A stretch of DNA of 5,566 nt from Flavobacteriales bacterium UBA6165 (GTDB lineage Bacteria; Bacteroidota; Bacteroidia; Flavobacteriales_D; Crocinitomicaceae). Both the position numbers and the translations under genes were made by a program. The notes under the pieces were generated by a model, which made no database searches, was not told the DNA's origin, and was given only the letters and a program-made list of their open reading frames with translations. This document shows positions 1 to 5,566 of the stretch, piece by piece. Positions within the stretch are counted from its first letter, which is position 1; each line of letters starts with the position of its first letter. Location: positions 10,627 through 16,192 of the forward strand of contig DIUF01000119.1 of NCBI GenBank assembly GCA_002422285.1, read 5' to 3'.

Positions 1-1304
1 TTTCGAATTTGAAAATCATAAAGTGTTTTGTTGCTTACAAGACATGAAATTCTAGTTCGGTCGAATGAATTTTCGTTGAATGTAAGTGTTTTATTGAGCT
101 CCAAAACTTTCAAGGCGTTGTAAACCAATAACAAATCAAAGTTGTATTTCTTTACAAATTCGTTAATATTCAATGGATAGGTCTCATCTTTTCCCGATCC
201 TATCGCCAATTGAAGAAAACTGCAAATTGCATTATATACGCGTTTCACATCCTCTGGCTCAGGGAAACGCTGGAGCATGCGTTGTTCCAATTGTTCCAAA
301 TCAGTGTCACCAATAAATGCCATGGTACGTGCCATCTGCCCGTCTCTTCCTGCTCGACCGGCCTCCTGATAAAATGCTTCAAGCGAATCAGGAAATTCAT
401 AATGTAAAACAAAACGGACATTGGGTTTATCAATACCCATTCCAAAGGCATTTGTAGCCACAATCACTTTGGTTTTTCCAGAAATCCAAGCGTCTTGTTT
501 GATTTTCCGTTCTTCTCTTGTCAAGCCGCCGTGGTAGAAATCGGCAGACAAATGATTGGCGCTCAATACTTGTGTGATAAACTTTGTGCTTTTTCTGGTT
601 TGGCAATAAACAATACCCGTGTAATCTTTGAATTTGCTCACCATATGAATGATTGCAGCCTCTTTGTTGTTCACATGATAAACTTCATACGACAGGTTTT
701 TTCTCGCAAAATCGCCTTCAAAATAGTCGTGTTTTCTGAGTTTTAAAAAGTGAACAATATCTTCTTTAACACGGGTTGTTGCAGATGCTGTTAGTGCTAT
801 AATTGGCGTGTTTGGATGCCATTCTCGCAGGGCAGCTATATCCAAATAGGGGGGGCGAAAATCGAAACCCCATTGAGAAATGCAATGCGCTTCATCAACA
901 GCGATGAGTCCCACATTCATAGCCTTACAGCGGTCTATAAATAAACGACTTTGGAGGCGCTCCGGGGAAGTGTAGAGGAATTTTACGCCTCCGAATCTTA
1001 CGCGGTCGAGCAGCAAGTCTATTTCTCGATAGGTCATGCCACTCACGATGAATTCTGCTTCAATGCCGCGTTTTTTCAAATTCATCACTTGGTCTTCCAT
1101 CAAGGCGATGAGCGGCGATATAACCAAACAAACGCCATCGCGCGCCAGAGCGGGCACCTGAAAGCAAATTGATTTTCCTCCGCCTGTGGGTAGAAGTGCC
1201 AATACATCATGTCCGTAAATGGCAGCATCCACAATGTCTTGTTGCATCGGACGGAATTCAGAATAGCCCCAATAACGCTCTAAAATTTCGAGTGATTTGT
1301 TCAT
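1..1304 (-). CDS. recQ: RecQ-family ATP-dependent DNA helicase, N-terminal 434 codons (C-terminus beyond left edge)
   Basis: This is a superfamily 2 DNA helicase of the RecQ family, which unwinds DNA 3'->5' using ATP in recombination and repair. The minus-strand frame is open from ATG at 1304 to the window edge. Visible motifs, in residues: motif 0 YWGYSEFRPMQ (11-21), Walker A LLPTGGGKS (37-45), SPLIALMEDQV (63-73), DEAH box followed by CISQWGFDFRP (137-151), TASAT (172-176), ADFYHGGL (254-261), ATNAFGMGIDKP (283-294) and the arginine-finger motif QEAGRAGRDG (313-322). All core helicase motifs are intact. After residue 322 only two cysteines are visible (one is C361), so the four-Cys zinc site of E. 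coli RecQ is absent. The segment around RVYNAICSFLQLAIGSG (355-371) fits the zinc-less RecQ type I know from Bacteroidota. Those proteins run to roughly 630 residues, so about 200 are probably missing here. The start is well placed, 11 residues before motif 0. The gene is divergent from ilvE. Confidence 0.95.
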   Translation of the reverse strand, partial: MNKSLEILERYWGYSEFRPMQQDIVDAAIYGHDVLALLPTGGGKSICFQVPALARDGVCLVISPLIALMEDQVMNLKKRGIEAEFIVSGMTYREIDLLLDRVRFGGVKFLYTSPERLQSRLFIDRCKAMNVGLIAVDEAHCISQWGFDFRPPYLDIAALREWHPNTPIIALTASATTRVKEDIVHFLKLRKHDYFEGDFARKNLSYEVYHVNNKEAAIIHMVSKFKDYTGIVYCQTRKSTKFITQVLSANHLSADFYHGGLTREERKIKQDAWISGKTKVIVATNAFGMGIDKPNVRFVLHYEFPDSLEAFYQEAGRAGRDGQMARTMAFIGDTDLEQLEQRMLQRFPEPEDVKRVYNAICSFLQLAIGSGKDETYPLNINEFVKKYNFDLLLVYNALKVLELNKTLTFNENSFDRTRISCLVSNKTLYDFQIR

Positions 1305-1324
1305 ATTTAGCTTGGGAATATTAA

Positions 1325-1333
1325 CAAAATTTA
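1325..1333 (-). promoter_or_regulatory. Weak candidate -7 element for recQ
   Basis: Read on the minus strand this is TAAATTTTG, one base longer than the Bacteroidota -7 consensus TAnnTTTG. It would start transcription roughly 15 bases before the recQ ATG, a plausible leader length. No convincing TTTG -33 element lies at the usual spacing; only TTG triplets sit about 15 and 24 bases upstream. This is offered as the best candidate in the short divergent intergenic region, not as a firm call. Confidence 0.25.
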
Positions 1334-1361
1334 TGTGTAAAAGTAAGACAATTCGACCAAG

Positions 1362-1395
1362 TTTTCCCTTAGCAGCGCTAATTTTTGTAGATTTG
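1362..1395 (+). promoter_or_regulatory. Probable ilvE(-mscS) promoter
   Basis: TAGATTTG at 1388-1395 matches the Bacteroidota -7 consensus TAnnTTTG exactly. It lies 22 bases before the ilvE ATG at 1418, which predicts a leader of roughly 15-18 bases. The upstream -33 element is poor: TTTT at 1362-1365, 22 bases away. A second -7-like string, TAATTTTTG (1379-1387), immediately precedes it. No leader peptide, attenuator hairpin or T-box-like structure fits in so short a leader, so I see no classical amino-acid-responsive attenuation here. Confidence 0.45.
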
Positions 1396-1417
1396 CACCA
1401 ATTTGAAAAAAACGCCC

Positions 1418-2494
1418 ATGAATACTGTAGATATTTCAGATTTGGTTATTACAAAAACTACTCAATCACGCATTTCCGAAGTTGACTTTACCAATATACC
1501 TTTTGGCCGCATTTTTTCTGATCATATGTTGGTGATGGATTTTGTGGACGGAAAATGGCAAACCGCACAAATTAAACCTTTTGCTGCCTTACCGATGCAT
1601 CCAGCGGCCTCTGCATTGCACTATGGTCAGTCCTTTTTTGAAGGCATGAAAGCATATAAGCAGGCTGATGGAAAGCCTGTTTTGTTCAGACCGCATTTGA
1701 ACGCCAAACGTTTTAATGATTCCGCGCATCGTTTGTGTATGCCTACTTTGGATGAAGAACGATTTATCTCCTTGATTGCCGAATTGGTAAGAATCGATAG
1801 CAATTGGATACCTGAAAGTGAAGATTCTGCTCTATATATTCGTCCGTTTATGTACGCCACCGATGAATACATTGGCGTAAAGGCATCTGATAATTACAGA
1901 TTGGTGGTTTTTACTTGTCCTGTTGGTGCTTATTATTCTGAACCATTGCGCTTGAAAATTGAAGAGTATTATACACGCGCTGCAGAAGGTGGTGTTGGAA
2001 ATGCAAAGGCTGCAGGAAATTATGCTGCGTCTCTCTACCCAGCGAAATTGGGTCGCGACAAAGGATTCCACCAATTGCTTTGGACAGATGGAAAAACGCA
2101 TGAATACATTGAAGAGAGTGGCACGATGAATATTGTTTTCATGATTGATGGTGTTTTGATTTCACCAAGCGAGGAAACAGATACCATATTGAAAGGGACG
2201 ACCAAAAGAACAGTTTTTGACTTGGCTCAACATTGGGGGCTTCCAACTGAAGAACGCAGAGTAACTGTTGCAGAGGTAATTGCTGCCATTCGCGAAGGAA
2301 GATTACAAGAGTGTTTTGGCGCTGGAACTGCTGCCACAATTGCACAAGTAGATGTTATCGGTTATCGCGATGAAATTTTGAAGCTGCCGACCATTGAAAA
2401 CCGCACTTTTTCTAATAAAGTGATGCAGTACATTGATGGCGTGAAGTATGGCAAGGTCGATGATGAATTGAATTGGATTTTCAAAATTGATTAA
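1418..2494 (+). CDS. ilvE: Branched-chain amino acid aminotransferase (class IV PLP)
   Basis: This cytosolic PLP enzyme transfers the amino group between glutamate and the 2-oxo acids of leucine, isoleucine and valine. It catalyses the last biosynthetic and the first degradative step. The product is 358 residues, normal for the family. Visible motifs, in residues: FGRIFSDHMLVMDF (29-42), ALHYGQSFFEGMKAY (66-80), LFRPHLNAKRF (89-99; its Arg is the likely phosphate contact), GGVGNAKAAGNYAASL with the Schiff-base lysine at K197, EESGTMNIVF with E233 as the likely PLP-ring glutamate, and the phosphate-cup motif CFGAGTAA (299-306). The motif layout resembles the larger mitochondrial-type BCAT branch rather than the ~309-residue E. 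coli IlvE. A TTG in frame at 1403 would add five residues, but ATG 1418 gives the family-like N-terminus MNTVDIS and fits the predicted transcript start. The mscS-family gene begins two bases after the stop, so the two are probably co-transcribed. Confidence 0.96.
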   Translation: MNTVDISDLVITKTTQSRISEVDFTNIPFGRIFSDHMLVMDFVDGKWQTAQIKPFAALPMHPAASALHYGQSFFEGMKAYKQADGKPVLFRPHLNAKRFNDSAHRLCMPTLDEERFISLIAELVRIDSNWIPESEDSALYIRPFMYATDEYIGVKASDNYRLVVFTCPVGAYYSEPLRLKIEEYYTRAAEGGVGNAKAAGNYAASLYPAKLGRDKGFHQLLWTDGKTHEYIEESGTMNIVFMIDGVLISPSEETDTILKGTTKRTVFDLAQHWGLPTEERRVTVAEVIAAIREGRLQECFGAGTAATIAQVDVIGYRDEILKLPTIENRTFSNKVMQYIDGVKYGKVDDELNWIFKID

Positions 2495-2496
2495 CT

Positions 2497-3372
2497 GTGG
2501 CTTTAGCAAATAAAACTAAATCACCATTTTTGAACCGACACATCTGGTCTATTGTGTTGATTTTATTGAGTTCAGGAGCTAAGTTGCTTTCTGAATTTCT
2601 TCCTGATTTCACGAATTTTAGTGAAATTACAACCCAAAAGTGGGTGCATGTCTTTGACCAGATTTTTGTGGCTACATTGGTGCTTCTGATATTCAGGTTG
2701 ATTTACAAGTTCACATCAGGGAGAATAGCCAAGGTTTTTGATGAGCAAGAAGAACAGATTTTTTATTCCAAGATATACGGATGGGTCTTGTTTACCATTG
2801 GCGCTTTTATTGTGCTCAATTTGTTTGGACTTTCGTTGAACAACATCACGCTATTTATTGGTATCATCACAACAGGTTTGGCATTCGCCTTGCGCGAGGT
2901 TTTGTTGTCATTCATCGGGTGGTTGATATTGTTGCGCAAAAAGCCATTTCGCATTGGTGACCACATTCGCATTGGCGACGAGCATGGCAAGGTAATTCAT
3001 ATTGGCACTTATTATGTGATTTTGGATAGGACAAGTGATATTCCAGATGATTTTACCCGCATCCCGAATCGTTTCTTTTTGGAGAAAAGCATTCAAAAAT
3101 TGGGGAAAAATCGTTCACAAGAAAAATTGATGTTTCGAATCACTGAGCGTCCCGATAACAAAGACCAGCGCCTAGAAAAACTTGAAACCATCATTCACGA
3201 AATTGATGCCGACGCCAAACTGTTGTCTTCAAATTTTGATGTACAAGACGATCGACTTTATCTGGTTGTCAATGTTTTGGTTCCTTTTGACAACAAAGCG
3301 CAATGCAGGTCGCGTGTTGTTGAAGCTACTTTAGACTCCTTTGGCGAGTTTATTTATTTCCCGAAGGAATAA
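2497..3372 (+). CDS. MscS-family small-conductance mechanosensitive ion channel
   Basis: The predicted product is a 291-residue inner-membrane channel that would open under membrane tension to release solutes during hypo-osmotic shock. Hydrophobic segments lie at about residues 16-35, 54-70 and 92-112. The pore-lining TM3 region follows at about 114-147 (GLAFALREVLLSFIGWLILL). The MscS beta-domain signature comes next: KPFRIGDHIRIGDEHGKVIHIG (149-170) and the IPNRFF motif (189-194), with an alpha/beta C-terminal domain to the end. The length is close to E. coli MscS (286). GTG at 2497 is the only sensible start: the frame has a stop just upstream at 2488, and GTG sits two bases after the ilvE stop, which suggests translational coupling. 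The pore helix has fewer glycines than E. coli MscS and carries an Arg-Glu pair at 133-134, so gating or conductance may differ. The stop directly abuts that of the convergent ATPase gene. The family is clear; the paralogue type is not. Confidence 0.9.
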   Translation: MALANKTKSPFLNRHIWSIVLILLSSGAKLLSEFLPDFTNFSEITTQKWVHVFDQIFVATLVLLIFRLIYKFTSGRIAKVFDEQEEQIFYSKIYGWVLFTIGAFIVLNLFGLSLNNITLFIGIITTGLAFALREVLLSFIGWLILLRKKPFRIGDHIRIGDEHGKVIHIGTYYVILDRTSDIPDDFTRIPNRFFLEKSIQKLGKNRSQEKLMFRITERPDNKDQRLEKLETIIHEIDADAKLLSSNFDVQDDRLYLVVNVLVPFDNKAQCRSRVVEATLDSFGEFIYFPKE

Positions 3373-4560
3373 TCAATACATAAATCCAAATAACCACAAT
3401 GGAATTATATTTCCATAACCGTGTTCAATGTTGTCCGAAACCACAAAGGCGTTTTCAAGATTCTTGATTTGTTTTTTCTTTTTCGATTTGCCTCCAATTT
3501 CGAATGTGTAAGTGTCATCAACAAGAAAATCGCTATCTGGACTTGAAATCACTTTATGCACATTGGCCACTTGATTGAAGAAAAAGCTTTCTCTCAAAGT
3601 TCCTTCATTCACACTTTTTGGATTTAAGGCATACATAATATTCGGATGATGCAAGAATATTTTGTCTGGTTTTGCCAAATGCGAATCTGAAGATTCTTTG
3701 CTGTGCAACAAGTTTATTATTTTCGATTCTTCCAAAAATTTGAGGTAATGAATCACAGTTTGGCGCGATGTTTCTATATCTCCAGCCAATTTCGTGATGT
3801 TGGGTTGAAATGGAACCGTATGGGCAATGTGAGTGATCAATTTTTTAAGTTTGTGGATATATCTGACTTCCACATTGCGTTGATAGGGTAAATCTACTTC
3901 AATCATCAAGGTTAAAGTACTCATCAGTTTTCTGTGATACGACTTTATACTTTCCAAATAGAAAGGGTAGTAGCCGTATTGCAAGTAGTCTTTGAAAAAG
4001 GCAAATGGCTTTACTTTTTTCAAGATTTCGGTGGTCAGTTTTTCATGGTTTTCCAAAATTTCTTCCAAAGTATGAATTGGAAATTTCTGCTTTGTTTCTA
4101 CTTCAAGAAATTCCCGAAATGAAAGTCCATTCAGTGTGTGAACTACCGATCTGCGACTCAAATCAGCTTGGCCTTTCAACACATCTAGCAATGACGAACC
4201 CGTAAAAACGACGTATAATTTTTTGAATCGGTCGTTGATGTTTTTGAGCTCTTGCGACCAGTTGTTGTATTTGTGTACTTCATCTAAAAAGAGATGCGTG
4301 CCACCCATTTTCACCCATTGGTCAGCCAGTTCCACCAATTTATGCTCAGTGAAATAGATATCGTCTAGACTCACATACAGCGGTTTGCTGTTTGGTCCCA
4401 AACCATTTTTGATTTGGTTGAACAAATATGTGGTTTTACCAACGCCTCTCGCACCCGTTAACCCAATTAATCGGTCGTTCCAATCGATGTCAACAAATCT
4501 ATCGAAAAGTGATTCGTAATGGTTTAAGTACTCGCGGTGCGTTTCTAATAATGTTTCCAT
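3373..4560 (-). CDS. AAA_14/DUF4143 family ATP-binding protein
   Basis: This is a 395-residue ATPase of the widespread AAA_14 + DUF4143 architecture, whose function is not established. N-terminal P-loop domain: Walker A GARGVGKT (36-43), sensor-like YVSLDD (62-67), Walker B LFLDEVHKY (90-98) and VVFTGSSLLDV (117-127). The segment LNGLSFREFLEVE (143-155) is typical of the family and leads to YLQYGYYPFYLES (192-204). A helix-turn-helix-like stretch follows (about 252-285: ITKLAGDIETSRQTVIHYLKFLEES). The C-terminal domain has a PD-(D/E)xK-nuclease-like pattern: D344, E354 and K358 in DFLVDD...FEIGGK. It ends in the family-typical IPLWLFGFMY. In-frame upstream starts exist (ATG 4593, TTG 4614), but the predicted -7 box (4580-4587) lies inside that extension, so ATG 4560 is chosen. 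Leader bases are A-rich with no Shine-Dalgarno. The gene is probably monocistronic, facing mscS tail to tail, with a striking repeat array upstream. Confidence 0.88.
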   Translation of the reverse strand: METLLETHREYLNHYESLFDRFVDIDWNDRLIGLTGARGVGKTTYLFNQIKNGLGPNSKPLYVSLDDIYFTEHKLVELADQWVKMGGTHLFLDEVHKYNNWSQELKNINDRFKKLYVVFTGSSLLDVLKGQADLSRRSVVHTLNGLSFREFLEVETKQKFPIHTLEEILENHEKLTTEILKKVKPFAFFKDYLQYGYYPFYLESIKSYHRKLMSTLTLMIEVDLPYQRNVEVRYIHKLKKLITHIAHTVPFQPNITKLAGDIETSRQTVIHYLKFLEESKIINLLHSKESSDSHLAKPDKIFLHHPNIMYALNPKSVNEGTLRESFFFNQVANVHKVISSPDSDFLVDDTYTFEIGGKSKKKKQIKNLENAFVVSDNIEHGYGNIIPLWLFGFMY

Positions 4561-4579
4561 TTTTGCTATATTGAGATTA

Positions 4580-4610
4580 CAAAAATAGTTCATTTTGTTA
4601 ATTACACAAA
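4580..4610 (-). promoter_or_regulatory. Strong Bacteroidota-type promoter for the DUF4143 ATPase gene
   Basis: On the minus strand, TTTG (4610-4607) is followed after exactly 19 bases by TATTTTTG (4587-4580). This matches the -33 TTTG / -7 TAnnTTTG promoter of Bacteroidota at both boxes. The predicted transcript start, near 4574, leaves a leader of about 14 bases before ATG 4560 and argues against the upstream in-frame starts. A second TATTTTTG occurs one repeat unit upstream (4619-4612) but lacks a -33 box at proper spacing. The -33 box sits inside the second repeat unit, so a protein bound there would be expected to block RNA polymerase. Confidence 0.65.
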
Positions 4611-4623
4611 TCAAAAATATGTT

Positions 4624-4649
4624 ATTTTGTTAAGTATACTTAACAAAAT
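4624..4649. promoter_or_regulatory. Perfect 26-bp palindrome, probable operator
   Basis: The 13-base arm ATTTTGTTAAGTA is followed without a spacer by its exact reverse complement, centred between 4636 and 4637. The centre lies about 63 bases upstream of the predicted start of the ATPase transcript. A perfect, spacer-free dyad of this length is typical of a binding site for a symmetric dimer. No run of T follows on either strand and the stem is almost all A/T, so it is unlikely to be a terminator. The regulator is not identified. Confidence 0.6.
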
Positions 4650-4659
4650 TGATTAAAAA

Positions 4660-4677
4660 CGTTAAGTAGACTTAACG
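4660..4677. promoter_or_regulatory. 18-bp near-palindrome sharing the operator core
   Basis: CGTTAAGT-AG-ACTTAACG is symmetric except for the two central bases. Its core GTTAAGT...ACTTAAC is the same as in the 26-bp palindrome. The two centres are exactly 32 bp apart (4636.5 and 4668.5). The conserved core within otherwise diverged flanks is what a shared protein-binding site would leave. It lies about 95 bases upstream of the predicted ATPase transcript start. Confidence 0.55.
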
Positions 4678-4719
4678 AAATTGGCAAATAGTGATAAGTT
4701 GTATTTACGATTTTGCAAA

Positions 4720-4771
4720 ATTATTGACCTAACCACAACTAACGAAGTTTAATTATGGCGGATTAACGAAT
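4720..4771. other. Remainder of the intergenic region between the oxidase stop and the repeat array
   Basis: I find no coding sequence here and no clear rho-independent terminator after the oxidase gene's TAG (4774-4772). A 12-bp palindrome, ATTTTGCAAAAT, spans 4710-4721 at the junction with the repeat array. TAACGAA occurs twice (4740-4746 and 4764-4770), echoing the operator half-site, but not in the 32-bp register. Confidence 0.4.
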
Positions 4772-5566
4772 CTAACAATCAGGAAAAATTTTCCCGGGAT
4801 TCATGATTCCATTCGGGTCGAAAATATTTTTTATGGAGCGCATTAAACCGAGTTGGATTGGATTGAAGGCAATATCCATATATTCTTTTTGCACTAATCC
4901 GATGCCGTGTTCTCCAGAAAGTGTGCCACCAAGCCGAACGGTTAATGCGAAAATCTCACGAATAGCCGTTTTGAGTTCCGTATTCCAAAATTCATCTGAC
5001 AAATCGCCTTTGATGATATTGATATGTAAATTGCCATCACCAGCATGACCATAACACACAGATTTGAAGCCGTATTTGGCACCGATTTCTTTAACACCTG
5101 AAAGCAAATTGGCCAACTCATAACGGGGCACAACGGTATCTTCTTCCTTATAAATGGAATGTGATTTCACGGCTTCACCCACTTTTCTGCGTAAGGTCCA
5201 AAGTGCGTCTTTTTGCGCTTGATTTTCGGCAATCAATGGTTCGTTACATTCAAATTGTTCCAAAAGCGAATAGATTTTCTCAGCCTCTTGAAAGAGCACT
5301 TGTTCATCCCAGCCATCGAGTTCAATCAACAAATGAGCTTGGTGATTCGCAGCCACTTCGACAGGAGAATCATCTACAAAGTTCAAGGTCCACAACAAAG
5401 CATCTCGCTCCATAAATTCCATAGCTGAAGGGATGACACCTTTTTTAAATATTTCTGGAACCACGCGACAAGCTTCTTTGGCATCATAAAAAGGCACCAA
5501 CATCAGTAAATCTTTGGTAGGGTGGGGCAGCAGTCTGAGTATAATTTTAGTGACTATTCCCAATGT
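4772..5566 (-). CDS. glcD: GlcD-type FAD-linked 2-hydroxyacid oxidase/dehydrogenase, C-terminal 264 residues (N-terminus beyond right edge)
   Basis: This is the C-terminal part of a flavoenzyme of the glycolate oxidase GlcD / D-lactate dehydrogenase family, which oxidises 2-hydroxyacids to 2-oxoacids. The frame is open to the right edge and the first visible residues, TLGIVTKIILRLLP, match the end of the FAD-binding domain. The true start is therefore outside, and the TTG at 5563 is an internal leucine. Motifs, numbered from the first visible residue: EEDTVVPRYELANLL (141-155), YGHAGDGNLHINI (172-184) with H174 and H181 as likely metal or substrate ligands, GGTLSGEHGIGLVQKEY (213-229) with E219 and H220, and the family-typical end IFDPNGIMNPGKIF (248-261). 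Full-length members have about 460-480 residues, so slightly under half is missing. No GlcE/GlcF-like partner is visible. The substrate (glycolate, D-lactate, D-2-hydroxyglutarate or other) cannot be told from this half. Confidence 0.9.
   Translation of the reverse strand, partial: TLGIVTKIILRLLPHPTKDLLMLVPFYDAKEACRVVPEIFKKGVIPSAMEFMERDALLWTLNFVDDSPVEVAANHQAHLLIELDGWDEQVLFQEAEKIYSLLEQFECNEPLIAENQAQKDALWTLRRKVGEAVKSHSIYKEEDTVVPRYELANLLSGVKEIGAKYGFKSVCYGHAGDGNLHINIIKGDLSDEFWNTELKTAIREIFALTVRLGGTLSGEHGIGLVQKEYMDIAFNPIQLGLMRSIKNIFDPNGIMNPGKIFPDC

Larger units (their letters stand above)
4560..4719. repeat. Array of up to five tandem degenerate 32-bp units, each with a central dyad
   Basis: The sequence can be laid out as five consecutive 32-bp units starting at 4560, 4592, 4624, 4656 and 4688. 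Hand-counted identities between neighbouring units are 19, 22, 23 and 20 of 32. In every unit G at position 6 and C at position 21 are kept, around a dyad centred between positions 13 and 14. The best two units contain GTTAAGT-N2-ACTTAAC; the outer units keep mainly TTTTG...CAAAA or GATAAGT...TTTAC. Thirty-two bases is about three helical turns, so all dyads would face the same side of the DNA. The first two units overlap the promoter of the ATPase gene. This pattern suggests an operator array. The region is very AT-rich, so the weakest units (first and last) could be partly fortuitous. Confidence 0.6.

Noticed and set aside
849..855. Run of seven G in AT-rich DNA inside recQ, a possible slippage or phase-variation site.
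   Set aside because: The run encodes the expected Arg-Pro-Pro after the DEAH box, and the reading frame is intact on both sides. One short homopolymer is not evidence of phase variation.
210..1172. Several plus-strand open frames of 65-83 codons opposite recQ.
   Set aside because: They lie antisense to clearly conserved helicase motifs and have no recognisable domains or start signals of their own.
1403..1417. TTG start that would extend IlvE by five residues.
   Set aside because: ATG 1418 gives the usual N-terminus, and TTG 1403 would lie almost at the predicted transcript start.
1627..2509. Minus-strand open frames of 68-89 codons opposite ilvE.
   Set aside because: They are shadows of the conserved aminotransferase frame, with compositions unlike real proteins.
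3399..3416. Inverted repeat ATGGAA-N6-TTCCAT just past the mscS-family stop, considered as a terminator.
   Set aside because: The stem is only six mostly A/T pairs with no following T-run on either strand. It also lies within codons of the conserved ATPase C-terminus (GYGNIIPLW).
4561..4614. Longer N-terminus for the DUF4143 ATPase from ATG 4593 or TTG 4614.
   Set aside because: The predicted -7 promoter box falls inside this extension, and METLLETHREYLNHY is a natural family start. The extra residues match nothing I recognise.
4560..4719. Reading the 32-bp repeats as a CRISPR array.
   Set aside because: The repeats are directly contiguous with no unique spacers, are degenerate, and overlap a gene promoter. 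No cas genes are visible.

Overview
The window looks like chromosomal DNA from a member of the Bacteroidota. GC content is low to moderate (about 40% by eye) and genes are tightly packed. No purine-rich Shine-Dalgarno sequence precedes the start codons; the leaders are A-rich instead. Promoter candidates fit the Bacteroidota TTTG / TAnnTTTG pattern, one of them perfectly. The RecQ, IlvE and GlcD-like proteins also read like Bacteroidota versions of their families. I cannot assign a genus from the sequence alone.

Layout, left to right. (1) The first 434 codons of a RecQ-family DNA helicase lie on the minus strand and run off the left edge. (2) A short divergent intergenic region of 113 bp follows. 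(3) On the plus strand come a branched-chain amino acid aminotransferase (ilvE) and, two bases after its stop, a GTG-started MscS-type mechanosensitive channel. These two probably form a translationally coupled pair. (4) The channel gene ends exactly where a convergent minus-strand gene ends. That gene encodes an AAA_14/DUF4143 ATPase of 395 residues. (5) A 211-bp AT-rich intergenic region (4561-4771) follows. (6) The C-terminal 264 codons of a GlcD-type FAD-linked 2-hydroxyacid oxidase/dehydrogenase lie on the minus strand and run off the right edge.

Most of the window is ordinary housekeeping content: DNA repair, branched-chain amino acid metabolism, osmotic protection and hydroxyacid oxidation. 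No pathway obviously links all five genes.

The stretch that deserves a second look is the control region of the DUF4143 ATPase. It holds a perfect 26-bp palindrome, a related 18-bp near-palindrome exactly 32 bp away, and weaker matches in the same 32-bp register on both sides. Together these make up to five tandem 32-bp units (4560-4719) that run into an excellent TTTG-N19-TAnnTTTG promoter. This looks like a phased operator array for a dimeric regulator, possibly controlling the ATPase gene. The binding protein is unknown. I see no CRISPR array, insertion sequence, tRNA or rRNA.
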